This document shows positions 50,724 to 60,659 of a stretch of 64,000 bases of DNA, one piece after another (the first letter of the stretch is position 1; each line of letters begins with the position of its first letter). The notes below the pieces were generated by a model. The model saw nothing but the letters and a program-made list of their open reading frames with translations, was not told the origin of the DNA and did no database searches. This DNA comes from DASRSS01 sp963799045 (GTDB taxonomy: Bacteria; Actinomycetota; Actinomycetes; Mycobacteriales; Jatrophihabitantaceae), in assembly GCA_963799045.1 (NCBI GenBank), contig CAWCVN010000001.1:248001-312000 (forward strand). The letters are read 5' to 3'. A program made the position numbers and the translations under genes.

Positions 50724-51257
50724 CGCGCACCTCCGTCCGGGTGTTCGAGCGTGGGGTCCTGTCGCAGCGCGGCCAGCCCCCGCGACGCGAGGCTGCGCAC
50801 CGTGCCGAGCCGGCAGCCGAGGGTGTCGGCGATGTCCCGGTCGCGTGGCGTCGAGGTAGAAGCGCAGCACCAGCACCGTCCGTTGGCGTACCGGCAGGTG
50901 CTGCAACGCCCGCCACAACGCGTCCCGCTCGGCCGGGTCCGGTTCGCTGGGAGCCGCGCGTTCGGGCAGCACCGCGCGGACGTACTCGCGACTGGAGGCG
51001 CGGCGGGCACGCGAGACGTTCGCGTTCGCCAGTGCGCGACGGGCATAGCCGACCGGGTTGTCCAGCGGCAGACCGTCCGGGTACCGGCGGTACATGTTCA
51101 GCAGGACGTCCTGGAACAGATCCTCGGCCAGCTGCCGGTCTCCGCAGAGCAGGTAAGCGAAGCGCAGCAGTTCCAACCCGCGCCGGCGGGCGAATTCGGC
51201 CACGTCCTCGGCGATCGGCGGCTGTTGCTCCGGCTCCGGCATCGGGATCACATCCAT
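50720..51257 (-). CDS. SigE-family ECF sigma factor (cassette 2, one frameshift)
   Basis: A ~178-residue sigma factor closely resembling that of cassette 1. Region 2 is LLRFAYLLCGDRQLAEDLFQ and DVLLNMYRRYPDGLPLDNPV; region 4 is LPVRQRTVLVLRFYLDATR in one frame and RDIADTLGCRLGTVRSLASR in the next. The frame changes at about 50855, where one base is gained or lost. The reconstructed stop overlaps the GTG of the membrane-protein gene by 4 bases, as in cassette 1. It is divergent from rimO with 53 bp between starts. Confidence 0.8.
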
Positions 51258-51310
51258 GCGACGCAGTGGGTGAACCGAAGTGTTGCATGGCCCGCAGGTA
51301 ACCTTCTTGC

Positions 51311-52732
51311 GTGTCGTCGCCCGATCGTTCCGTTGCGTTGGTGACGCTCGGATGTGCCCGCAACGAGGTCGACTCCGAGGAGCTGGCCGGCCGGCTCGGG
51401 GCCGGTGGCTGGCAGCCTGGTGGAGCGACCCGGACGGCGCCGAGGTCGTGGTCGTCAACACCTGCGGCTTCATCGACTCGGCGAAGAAGGACTCGATCGA
51501 CACGCTGCTCGCGGCCGCCGACAGCGGGCGCAAGGTGGTGGCGGTCGGCTGCCTGGCCGAGCGCTACGGCGACGAGCTCGCCCGGAGCCTGCCCGAGGCC
51601 GACGCGGTGCTCGGCTTCGACAACTACGCCGACATCGCCGCCCGGCTCGACGACGTCGCGGCCGGCCGGGCGGTCACCCCGCACACGCCCCGCGACCGGC
51701 GCACGCTGCTGCCGGTCGCGCCCGCCAAGCGCCCGACGGCCGCGCACGAGCGTCGCGCTGCCCGGCCACGCCTGGCTGCCGACCGGCGCCGCGCGCACCC
51801 GGCTGGACGACTCGCCGACCGCCTACCTCAAGCTCGCCTCCGGCTGCGACCGGCGCTGCTCGTTCTGCGCGATCCCGTCCTTCCGCGGCTCGTTCGTCTC
51901 CCGTCCTCCCGAGCAGGTGCTCGCCGAGGCGCGCTGGCTGGCCGAGCAAGGCGCGCGCGAGCTCGTCCTGGTCAGCGAGAACTCGACCTCCTACGGCAAG
52001 GACCTCGGCGACGTGCGCTCGCTGGAGAAGCTGTTGCCACAGCTGGCCGAGGTGGACGGTATGGAACGCATCCGGGTGTCGTACCTGCAGCCGGCGGAAC
52101 TGCGGCCGTCGCTGCTGGCGACGATCGCGAGCACTCCGGGCATCGCACCCTACTTCGACCTGTCCTTCCAGCACGCCAGCCCGACACTGCTGCGCCGGAT
52201 GAAGCGCTTCGGGTCCACCGAGTCGTTCCTCGAGCTGCTCGAACGGGTGCGGTCGCTGGCTCCGGACGCCGGCGCGCGCAGCAACGTCATCGTCGGCTTC
52301 CCCGGCGAGACGGAGGACGACCTCGCGGAGCTGGAGCGCTTCCTCACCGGGGCGCGGCTGGACGTCGTCGGTGTGTTCGGCTACTCCGACGAGGAGGGCA
52401 CCGAGGCTGCCGGGTTCACCGGCAAGCTCGACGCCGACGAGATCGCCGAGCGCGTGCAGCGTGTGAGCGAGCTGGCCGAATCACTCATGAGCGAACGGGC
52501 GGAGGAGCGGATCGGCTCGCGCGTCGAGGTGCTCGTGGAGCAGGACGCCGACGCCGACGCCGCGGCCGGCGAGGGCGTCGCCGGCCGGGCCGTGCATCAG
52601 GGCCCGGACAGCGACGGGGTGACCACGCTCGAGTCGACGCCTCCGTTGCGGCGCGGTCAACTCGTGCGCGCGACGGTCACTGCCTCCGACGGTGTCGACC
52701 TGATCGCGCGGGTGGACGGCAAGCCGTGGTGA
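51311..52732 (+). CDS. rimO: Ribosomal protein S12 methylthiotransferase (two compensating frameshifts)
   Basis: RimO adds a methylthio group to Asp89 of S12 using two Fe-S clusters. From GTG 51311 the frame reads SPDRSVALVTLGCARNEVDS, then shifts at about 51417 into VVVVNTCGFIDSAKKDSIDT, and GRKVVAVGCLAERYGDEL, and returns at about 51755. The radical-SAM motif CDRRCSFCAIPSFRG (CxxxCxxC) follows, and a C-terminal TRAM domain ends the protein. About 473 residues. Because the outer parts are intact in one frame, two opposite indels in a GC-rich stretch are likely sequence errors. Confidence 0.88.
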   Translation: MSSPDRSVALVTLGCARNEVDSEELAGRLGAGGWQPGGATRTAPRSWSSTPAASSTRRRRTRSTRCSRPPTAGARWWRSAAWPSATATSSPGACPRPTRCSASTTTPTSPPGSTTSRPAGRSPRTRPATGARCCRSRPPSARRPRTSVALPGHAWLPTGAARTRLDDSPTAYLKLASGCDRRCSFCAIPSFRGSFVSRPPEQVLAEARWLAEQGARELVLVSENSTSYGKDLGDVRSLEKLLPQLAEVDGMERIRVSYLQPAELRPSLLATIASTPGIAPYFDLSFQHASPTLLRRMKRFGSTESFLELLERVRSLAPDAGARSNVIVGFPGETEDDLAELERFLTGARLDVVGVFGYSDEEGTEAAGFTGKLDADEIAERVQRVSELAESLMSERAEERIGSRVEVLVEQDADADAAAGEGVAGRAVHQGPDSDGVTTLESTPPLRRGQLVRATVTASDGVDLIARVDGKPW

Positions 52733-53373
52733 AGCCACCGGCCACCGGCGGCGCGGCCCGACCGGCACGCTCCCCGCTGCCGGACGACCCGATCGCGGCG
52801 CCGCCGAGCCCGGTCTCGGCCTGGAACGTCGCGAACGCGCTGACGGTCTTCCGCCTCGTGCTCGTCCCGGTGTTCTTGATCGCGCTGTTCCAGGGCAACG
52901 GGAAGGAGACCGACTGGCGGCTGGTCGCGGCGGCCGTGTTCGCGGTGGCCAGCGTGACCGACCGTTTCGACGGTGAGATCGCCCGCAAACGCGGGCTGAT
53001 CACCGAGTTCGGCAAGCTCGCCGACCCCATCGCCGACAAGGCGCTGGTCGGCGCGTCGCTGATCGGCCTGTCCTCGCTGTCGGAACTGCCGTGGTGGGTG
53101 ACGATCGTGATCCTCGTGCGCGAGGTCGGCGTCACGCTGCTGCGGTTCTGGGTGATCCGGCACGGCGTGATCGCGGCCAGCCGGGGCGGCAAGCTGAAGA
53201 CCCTGCTGCAGACCGTCGCGATCGGGCTGTTCGTGTTGCCGCCGTGGGGCTGGTTGCGCGGCGTGGCGTGGGTGGTCATGGTGGCGGCCATCGTCGTGGC
53301 GCTCGTCACCGGCGCCGACTACGTCAAGCGCGCCGTCGACCTGCGCCGCTCGGGCGCGCGGGTGCGCCGGTGA
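52729..53373 (+). CDS. pgsA: CDP-alcohol phosphatidyltransferase, phosphatidylglycerophosphate synthase type
   Basis: A 214-residue polytopic membrane enzyme that makes phosphatidylglycerophosphate from CDP-diacylglycerol. The catalytic CDP-alcohol motif is present as DRFDGEIARKRGLITEFGK followed by LADPIADK (D-x2-D-G-x2-A-R-x8-G-x3-D-x3-D). The first helix is preceded by a Pro/Ala-rich ~30-residue extension. GTG 52729 overlaps the rimO stop. The rimO-pgsA-clgR order is the actinobacterial norm. Confidence 0.93.
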   Translation: MKPPATGGAARPARSPLPDDPIAAPPSPVSAWNVANALTVFRLVLVPVFLIALFQGNGKETDWRLVAAAVFAVASVTDRFDGEIARKRGLITEFGKLADPIADKALVGASLIGLSSLSELPWWVTIVILVREVGVTLLRFWVIRHGVIAASRGGKLKTLLQTVAIGLFVLPPWGWLRGVAWVVMVAAIVVALVTGADYVKRAVDLRRSGARVRR

Positions 53374-53408
53374 GTTCGCGGGAATTCTCGCCGCCGTCCG
53401 GCCGTTGT

Positions 53409-53425
53409 GTTCGCTGTCAGCGGAC
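53409..53425. promoter_or_regulatory. Probable ClgR box
   Basis: The sequence GTTCGCTGTCAGCGGAC contains CGC-N5-GCG, the core of known actinobacterial ClgR operators. It lies about 100 bp upstream of the ClgR-type gene, as expected for autoregulation. It is found by eye only and not by a matrix search. Confidence 0.5.
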
Positions 53426-53521
53426 GCACTCTTGCGGCGGGCCACGGGTGTGGCCGCAGGGCGGTAACGTGGACAGTCCGCACGCCGTGTGAGCGCAGCA
53501 ACCGAGAAGGAGGGTGGGGCC

Positions 53522-53887
53522 ATGCCGGTGCCGGTGCTTCGACAGGTGGTCGGCGAGACCCTTCGCGGGCTGCGCCTTCGCCAGCGGCGCACGCTGCGCG
53601 AGGTCTCCGGGAGCGCTCGGGTCAGCCTCGGGTACCTATCCGAGGTCGAGCGGGGCCAGAAGGAGCCCTCGTCCGAGCTGCTCGCCTCGATCTGCGCCGC
53701 GCTCGACGTCGAGCTGTCCGAGCTGTTCGCAGAGGTCAGCGCGTCGCTGCGACGGGAGGAGAAGCTGGCGCACATCGGTGGCCGCATCGCCTCGGTCCCG
53801 GGCGCGAGCCCCGCGCGGATGGCGCCCGCGCCGGGGACAGGACCGTCCGGCACGCAGGTGCGGACGATGCCACACGTCGCGGCCTGA
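53522..53887 (+). CDS. clgR: ClgR-type XRE transcriptional regulator
   Basis: A 121-residue protein. The N-terminal HTH (RQVVGETLRGLRLRQRRTL, then LGYLSEVERGQKEPSSELLA) is the XRE/ClgR domain, which activates clp protease and stress genes in actinobacteria. The C-terminus ends MPHVAA: a terminal Ala-Ala is a typical ClpP degron, and ClgR itself is Clp-degraded in studied species. ATG 53522 has GGAGG 8 bases upstream. Its location after pgsA matches clgR (Rv2745c). Confidence 0.88.
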   Translation: MPVPVLRQVVGETLRGLRLRQRRTLREVSGSARVSLGYLSEVERGQKEPSSELLASICAALDVELSELFAEVSASLRREEKLAHIGGRIASVPGASPARMAPAPGTGPSGTQVRTMPHVAA

Positions 53888-53985
53888 GCGTCCCAACAGC
53901 CACACCTGTCCCACCTACCACGGCCGCGACACGCCGCCGCGCGCGGCGCCCGCACGGTTGGCGTCCCCGGAGGTACGGTCCGCTC

Positions 53986-54654
53986 ATGTCGACCGGCCGT
54001 GATCCGCTGTTCGAAACACTGTTCCGCTCGACGACGCAGTCGCCGCAGGTGATGTCGGCGGCCCCGGTGCGCGAGGCCGGCACCCGCTCGCGCGCCGGCA
54101 ACGCGATGGGGCGAACCCGCGCGGCGCTGCTCGACGGTGCCCGCCGTGCCGTCGAGGTCAGCGGCACCAAGATCACGATGGCGCAGGTGGCCGCCGCGGC
54201 CGGTGTCGCCAAGGCGACGCTGTACAACCATTTCCGCACCCGCGAGGCGGTGCTCTCCGCGCTCCTGCAACACGAGGTATCCGCGCTCGTCGACGAGCTC
54301 GCGAACCAGCCGCTTGCCGATGCGCTCGCCACCGCCGCCGACCGGATCAGCGGCAACCCGCTGCTGCGCGCGCTGGCCCGCCAGGAGCCGGCGACGCTTG
54401 CGCGGCTGGCCCGCATCGACGCCGCCGCCCCGGGCTGGCAGCTCGCCCGTGAGGGCGTACGCGCCGCGTTGACGCGAGAGTCCCGCGGCGGCGCCGAACT
54501 CACGCTGCGCTGGCTGGCGTCGTTCCTGATCACACCGGCGGACTCGGCCACAATCGCCGCGGACCTGGCCGTGTTGCTTGCCGGGCTGCCGGATTCACCC
54601 GCCGACCCCGCGGTGGCCGACCGCGAGTCCGGGAGCGCCGCGCGGTCGGCCTGA
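53986..54654 (+). CDS. TetR-family transcriptional regulator
   Basis: A 222-residue regulator. The HTH is at ~45-90 (TRAALLDGARRAVEVSGTKI, AQVAAAAGVAKATLYNHFRT). A long N-terminal segment of ~40 residues precedes it, and the C-terminal ligand domain is Ala/Leu-rich. No target operon is evident; the only neighbours on the same strand are clgR and the coiled-coil gene. ATG 53986 is chosen from the GGAGG upstream. Confidence 0.88.
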   Translation: MSTGRDPLFETLFRSTTQSPQVMSAAPVREAGTRSRAGNAMGRTRAALLDGARRAVEVSGTKITMAQVAAAAGVAKATLYNHFRTREAVLSALLQHEVSALVDELANQPLADALATAADRISGNPLLRALARQEPATLARLARIDAAAPGWQLAREGVRAALTRESRGGAELTLRWLASFLITPADSATIAADLAVLLAGLPDSPADPAVADRESGSAARSA

Positions 54655-54673
54655 CCCGCGTACCGGAGGTGGG

Positions 54674-55240
54674 ATGAGCGTCCTCGGCAGGCGGGTGCGC
54701 GCGGCGATGTCGCGCGCCGCGGGAAGCGGCGACACCGGCGGGCACGGTACCGACCCGCGGGGCAGCGTGCTCGCCGCCATCACCCGGATCCGCCGCGATC
54801 AGGCCGCCGTCGAGGCTCGCCTCGGTGCCGCGACCGTCGACGCGGCGATGCTCGACCGTGCCGTCGACGACCAGCGCCATGTCCTGCACGATGCGAGCAT
54901 CCAGATCCGCGACGCCGGCGGCGCCGCCGAGCGCGCCGCCGAGCGCGCGTTTGTCGAGGACGGCGAGGCCGCGGCCGCGCCCTATCGGATGGCGGCCGAC
55001 GGATTCGGCGTCCAGTTGCAGGCGATGCGCGCGACGATCTCGCAGCTTGACCGACTGCACGGCGGTGCGGCCGCGAACCTCGACCGCACCCGCGCGCTGC
55101 TGCGGGAGAGCGCGCAGTCCCTCGACCGTGCGCTACGCGCCGAGGTGGAGTTGCTCGACCGCATCGAGCGTCTTGACCGCGAGCGGGTGATCGCCGCGAC
55201 GCACCGCCGGCACCGGGATCAGCCGGGCGAGCCGGGCTGA
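54674..55240 (+). CDS. Coiled-coil protein in the PspA position
   Basis: A 188-residue, mostly helical protein (ITRIRRDQAAVEARLGAATV, DQRHVLHDASIQIRDAGGAA, QLDRLHGGAAANLDRTRALL). By location after clgR it corresponds to the mycobacterial PspA-like 35-kDa antigen gene, but it is shorter and the PspA signature is not obvious. It may be a divergent relative or an unrelated coiled-coil. ATG 54674 with GGAGG. Its end overlaps convergent nei by 22 bases. Confidence 0.65.
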   Translation: MSVLGRRVRAAMSRAAGSGDTGGHGTDPRGSVLAAITRIRRDQAAVEARLGAATVDAAMLDRAVDDQRHVLHDASIQIRDAGGAAERAAERAFVEDGEAAAAPYRMAADGFGVQLQAMRATISQLDRLHGGAAANLDRTRALLRESAQSLDRALRAEVELLDRIERLDRERVIAATHRRHRDQPGEPG

Positions 55241-56013
55241 CACCGCGGGCACCAGTAGGTGCTGCGCTGCCGCGGCGGGCTGCCCTGCTCGGCCCGCCGG
55301 ATCAGGGTGCGGCAGCGCAGGCATGGCTGACCGCCGCGCTCGTAGATCCAGTGCCGCCGGCCGCGGGCGAGGAACCCGGTGGTGGACTGCTCCGGATGCT
55401 CCCGGTTGGCATACAACAGCGCCTGGGCTCGGGTGACGAGCGCCACCGGGTCGGCGACGTCGCCGGCGGGCGTCCACGGGTCGATCCCTTCGACGAACAG
55501 CACCTCGTTCTTGTAGAGGTTGCCGATGCCGGCGAGGTTGCGCTGGTCGAGCAGCGCCTCGCCGACGGGACGCGCCGGGTCGGCGCACAGGCGGCGTGCG
55601 GCCTCGGCGGCGTCCCAGTCCGGCCCGAGCAGATCCGGGCCGAGGTGCCCGACGAGCTCGGACTCACGACCGGTGGGCACCACCTTCAGGTCGTGGATGC
55701 GGTAGCCGGTGGCCAGCCAGCGTTCGTTCCCCAGCCGGATGCGGATCATGTGCTCGGGGTAGGCCCGCGGTGAGCGACCGGCCCGCGAGACGTACCAGGC
55801 GCCGTCCATCTTCAGGTGACTGTGCATCGTGCGGCCGCTGTCGAGGCGCATCAGCAGGTGCTTGCCGCGTGGGAGCACCTGCCGGACGACGCAGCCGCGC
55901 AGATCCAATGTGGCGAGCTGGGGAACGCGCACGTCGCACACGGTGAGTGGCTGCCCGCGCAGCGCCTGGTCGAGGCGGCGCGCGGTGAGCCAGACGGTGT
56001 CGCCCTCGGGCAC
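55219..56013 (-). CDS. nei: Endonuclease VIII-like DNA glycosylase (Fpg/Nei family)
   Basis: A 264-residue oxidised-base glycosylase/AP lyase. The N-terminus VPEGDTVWLTARRLDQAL has the catalytic Pro-Glu pair after the removed start residue, as in Nei (PEGD). Further marks are HSHLKMDGAWYVSR, the H2TH segment LLDQRNLAGIGNLYKNEVLF, and the terminal zinc finger CLRC...CPRC. GTG 56013 precedes the lhr stop by one base, so the two genes are co-transcribed; lhr-nei pairing also occurs in mycobacteria (Rv3296-Rv3297). Confidence 0.92.
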   Translation of the reverse strand: MPEGDTVWLTARRLDQALRGQPLTVCDVRVPQLATLDLRGCVVRQVLPRGKHLLMRLDSGRTMHSHLKMDGAWYVSRAGRSPRAYPEHMIRIRLGNERWLATGYRIHDLKVVPTGRESELVGHLGPDLLGPDWDAAEAARRLCADPARPVGEALLDQRNLAGIGNLYKNEVLFVEGIDPWTPAGDVADPVALVTRAQALLYANREHPEQSTTGFLARGRRHWIYERGGQPCLRCRTLIRRAEQGSPPRQRSTYWCPRCQPGSPG

Positions 56014-56014
56014 G

Positions 56015-59000
56015 TCAGGCCCGCAGCCGCAGGCCGCGCGGTGTGGGGCGGAAGCCCGCGGCGGTGAGCGCGGAACCGAGGGGCGAGTCGGCGACCGGTG
56101 CGCCGTCGGCCCGCTCGACGGCCAGCTTGCCGAGTGCCCCGTCGCGCACGGCGAGTGCGAGCGCGTCTGCGGCCGGCTGCAGGACGGCCGGGTCGTCGGT
56201 GAACGAGAGCACGGTCCGGCCGCCGCGCTCGACGAACAGCACGCAGGTGCCGTCGACGAGGGCGACCAGGGCTCCGGCCTTGCGCGCGGGTTGGTGACCG
56301 CGCCCGCCGCCGTCGGTGACCGGTGCCACCGACGGCCACGGCAGCGCCGCCCCGTACGGGTTGGCCGGGTCGGTCGCCGACAGCACCAGGGCGGGCGCCG
56401 GCTCACGCCCGGCAGCCGCGGGCCGGGCCTGCTCGCGCAGCCGGTCAACCGCTCCGCCGAGGGCGAACTGCGCGGCGCCGAGCCCTTCGACGAAGTAGCC
56501 GCGCCGCGCCTGGCCGGACTCCTCGGCTGCCTTGAGCACCGGGTACACCGCAGCGAAGCCGCCCGGAACCCCCTCGGCGGTGACCGCGCCGCGGGTGAGG
56601 ACGCCGTAGCGGTCCAGCAGGACATCGGCCGTGGCCAGCGCGCGGCGGGTCGGCATCCTGCTCACGCGGCGGCACGGCCGACCACCGCCCGCCCATGCCG
56701 TACGGTGCCGGCCGCAGCGGCGAGGTGCCGCCGCCGGCGGGGACCAGGCCGGCGTAGCGGCCGTAGCGCGAGCGTGGCGTGCGCGGCCGGCGGCTGTGCG
56801 CGGTGCGACTACCGGGCGCCAGCAGCGCGCGTACCGGCGCCAGCGTGTCGTTGGTCAGCGCTGCGGACCAGACCAGTTCCCAGATCGCCGCGGTGACCGC
56901 GTCGTCGGTCGTGGGCTCGCCGGTCAGTTCGTCGGCCGCCCGGGCGAGCGCGCGGAAGAACAGCCCGTGCCCGCCTGCGATCGCCGATCGCAGCGCCTGG
57001 GCGGTCGGCCCGAGCCCGCCGGGGGCCTCCGGTGGCAGCACCAGCGGCGCGATCTCGGCCGGGGCGAACGCAACCCAGCCGTCGCGCCCGGCGAGCGACC
57101 CGGCCCCGGCCCAGACGACCTCGCCGGCCAGGGTCAGCTCGTCGAGCATCGCCGGGGAGTAGTCGGCCACCCGAGCGGGCAGCACGAGCGTCTCCACGGC
57201 GCTGGCCGGCAGCGGTACCCCGGCCAACTGCTCGACGACACGCATCAGGGCGTTCACGCCGCGTGCCGAGCGCGCGCCGACGCCCTGCCAGGCCGGGACG
57301 AAACGGGCCAGGGCATCCGGCGGCACCGGCTCGACCTCGCGCCGCAGCGCGGCCAGCGACCGCCGGCGGATGGCCCGCAGCACCTCCGCGTCGCACCACT
57401 CCAGGCCGACCTGTCCAGGGGTGAACTCGCCCTGGACCACCCGGCCGCCGGCGGCGAGGCGCTCCAGTGTGCTCGCCACCACCGCGACACCGAGGCCGAG
57501 CCGCTCGGCGACGGCGCCCGCGTGGAAGGGCCCGTGGGTGCGCGCGTAACGCGCGACCAGATCACCCAGCGGGTCGTACCTGGGGGCGCCGCCGGCAGTG
57601 CGGCCGTACGCGCCGGGGGGCGGCTCGGTGAAGGCCTCGGGCACCCCGACCGGCAGCGCGGTGCCGAGCGCGTCGCGGACCCGGCCGGCGTCCTCGATCG
57701 CGAGCCAGCGCTGCTCGACCGGCGATGCGCACCCGGATCGCGCGCCGCGACGACTCCAGCTCGGCGAGCTCGTGCGACGTCGCGCCCCGGGCAACCGCCT
57801 CGTCCGTGGTCAGGTCGCCGACGCCGCGCAGCAGATCGTGCACCGCGTCCGGACCGTGCGCGTGACGCTCGGGAGCCAGCCGGCCGACTTCGGCGGCGAC
57901 CGCGGCCAGCGCCTGCGGGTCGAGCAGCTCGCGCAGCTCGGTCGCGCCGAGCAGCTCGGCGAGCAATGCCGAGTCCAGCGACAGCGCCTGCGCCCGCCGC
58001 TCGGCCAGCGGCGCGTCGCCGTCGTAGAGGAACATGCCGACGTAGCCGAACAGCAGCGAGCGCGCGAACGGTGACGGCGCCGGGGTCTCGACCTCGATCA
58101 CCGAGATCGAGCGGGCTGCGACCTCGCGCATGAGCGAGGTGAGACCGGGCAGGTCGAAGACGTCCTGCAGGCACTCGCGCATCGCCTCGAGCACGATCGG
58201 GAACTCGCCGTAGTCGGCGGCGACCTGCAGCAGCTGGTTGGCGCGTTGGCGCTGCTGCCACAGTGGAGTGCGCTTGCGCGGGTCCCGCCGCGGCAGCAGC
58301 AGGGCACGTGCCGCACACTCGCGGAAGCGGGAGGCGAACAGCGCGGACTCGCCCACCGCGTCGGTGACCAGAGCGGCGATCTCGTCCGGGTCGAAGACGG
58401 CCAGCTCCGCGCCCGGCGGTGCGGTGTCGGTGTCCGGGAAGCGCAGCACGATGCCGTCGTCGGAGTGCATCGAGGCGACGTCGAGGCCGTACCGCTCGCG
58501 CAGTCGCGCGCCGATCGCCAGCGCCCACGGCGCGTTGACCGGTGCGCCGAACGGGGAGTGCACCACCAGTCGCCAGTCGCCGAGCTCGTCGCGGAACCGT
58601 TCGACGAGCACGGTGCGGTCGTCGGGCAGGTGGCCGGTCGCCTCGCGCTGCTCGGCCAGGTAGGCGAGCAGGTTCCCCGTGCCCCAGGCGTCCAGGCCCG
58701 CCGCGTGCGCGCGAGCCGCGGCCGCTTCGGGCGTCGCGGTGGCCAGCTCGCGCACGAACGCGCCGAGCGCCTTTCCCAGCTCGACCGGGCGGCCCGGCGC
58801 GTCGCCCTTCCAGAACGGCATGCGGCCGACCTGGCCGGGCGCCGGCGTGACCAGCACCCGGTCATGGGTGATCTCGTGGATCAGCCACGACGACGAGCCG
58901 AGCAGGAACACGTCCCCGACACGCGATTCGTAGACCATCTCCTCGTCCAGCTCGCCTACGCGCCGCCCGGGTCCTTCGCCGCCGGCGAGGAACACGCCGA

Positions 59001-60625
59001 ACAGGCCGCGGTCGGGGATCGTGCCGCCGCTGGTGACGGCCAACCGCTGCGCGCCGGCGCGGGCGGTCAGCTCACCAGTGATCCGGTCCCAGTTCAGCCG
59101 CGGCCGCAGCTCGGCGAACGCGTCGGACGGGTAGCGCCCGGCCAGCATGTCCAGTGTCGCCTCGAGCGCGCTGCGCGGCAGCCCGCTGAACGGGGCCGCC
59201 CGACGGACCAGCTCCTCGATCCGGTCGACGGTCAGGCTGTCCATCGCGACCATGGCCACGATCTGCTGCGCCAGCACGTCCAGCGGGTTGCGCGGGTAGC
59301 GCATGGCTTCGATCGCCCCGTCGCGCATCCGCTCGGCGACAACCGCGCACTCGAGCAGGTCGCCGCGGAACTTCGGGAAGATCACGCCGCGCGACACGGC
59401 GCCGACCTGGTGCCCGGCGCGGCCCACGCGCTGCAGCCCGGACGCGACCGAGGGTGGCGACTCGACCTGCACGACCAGGTCGACCGCGCCCATGTCGATA
59501 CCCAGCTCCAGCGAGGACGTGGCGACGACCGCGGGCAGCCGCCCGGACTTCAGTTCGTCCTCGACCAGCGCGCGCTGCTCGCGCGAGACGGAGCCGTGGT
59601 GCGCCCGCGCGACGACCACGTGCTCGGCCGGATGCCCGGCGCCGGACTGCGCGATCAGCTCGGCCGGGCTGCGCTCGAGCTGCTGCGTGATGCCCGCCCG
59701 CTCACTCGCGAGTTCGTTCAGGCGCGCAGGTGAGGCGTTCGGCCAGGCGGCGGGAATTGGCGAACACGATGGTCGATCGGTGTGCGCGCACCAGGTCGAG
59801 CACTCGCTCCTCGACGTGCGGCCAGATCGACGCGCGGGACTGGGGTCCGGCCGCCGCTCCGGTCAGGTCGTCGGCGGCCGCTCCCAGCGCACTCATGTCC
59901 TCGACGGGGACGACGACCTGCACCTCGAGCGTCTTCGCCAACGGCGGCTGCACGACCGTCACCGGGCGGCCGCCCCCGAGGAAGACAGCGACCTCGTCCA
60001 CCGGGCGCACGGTGGCGGACAGGCCCACGCGTTGTGCCGGCCGCTCCAGCAGTGCGTCCAACCGCTCCAGGCTGACGGCGAGGTGCGCGCCGCGCTTGGT
60101 CGAGCACATCGCGTGCACCTCATCAATGATCACCGTGTCGACTCCGCGCAGTGACTCCCGGGCCGCGGAGGTGAGCAGTAGAAACAGCGATTCCGGGGTG
60201 GTGATCAGGATGTCGGCGGGGGTGCGGGCGAAGGCGCGGCGTTCCTCGGCGGGAGTGTCGCCGGAGCGCATGGCCACGGTGATGTCCGGGTCGGGCAGGC
60301 CGAGCCGGGCCGACGCCTGACGGATGCCGGCCAGGGGGGAGCGCAGGTTGCGCTCGACGTCGACGGCGAGGGCCTTGAGCGGGCTGACGTAGAGCACCCG
60401 GCAGCGTCGCTTGGGGTCGTCCGGGCGCGCCTCGGTGGCCAGCCGGTCGAGAGCGGACAGGAACGCCGCGAGGGTCTTGCCGGAACCGGTCGGGGCGACG
60501 ACCAGGGCGTGTTCGCCGCGCGCAATTGCCTCCCACGCCCCGAGCTGCGCGGCGGTGGGCTCGGCGAACGCGCCCTTGAGCCACGCGGTGGTGGCCGCGG
60601 AGAAGGCGGGCGCGGGACCGGTCAC
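56015..60625 (-). CDS. lhr: Lhr-family DEAD/DEAH helicase (three frameshifts)
   Basis: A giant SF2 helicase of about 1,535 residues. The N-terminal motor (GTG 60625) has Walker A VAPTGSGKTLAAFL, DEVH in TVIIDEVHAMCSTKRG, SAT motif LSATVRPVDEVAVF. After an indel near 59725 the second RecA domain continues (HGSVSREQRALVEDELKSGR, ATSSLELGIDMGAVDLV, QRVGRAGHQ), then the Lhr core and C-terminal domains. Further frame changes occur near 57725 and 56670. Lhr is a 3'-5' DNA-damage-induced helicase in mycobacteria. The blocks are complete, so error rather than decay is likely. Confidence 0.88.
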
Positions 60626-60659
60626 GGCTCCCAGTGTGCCCGTCCGCTACGACACCGGC

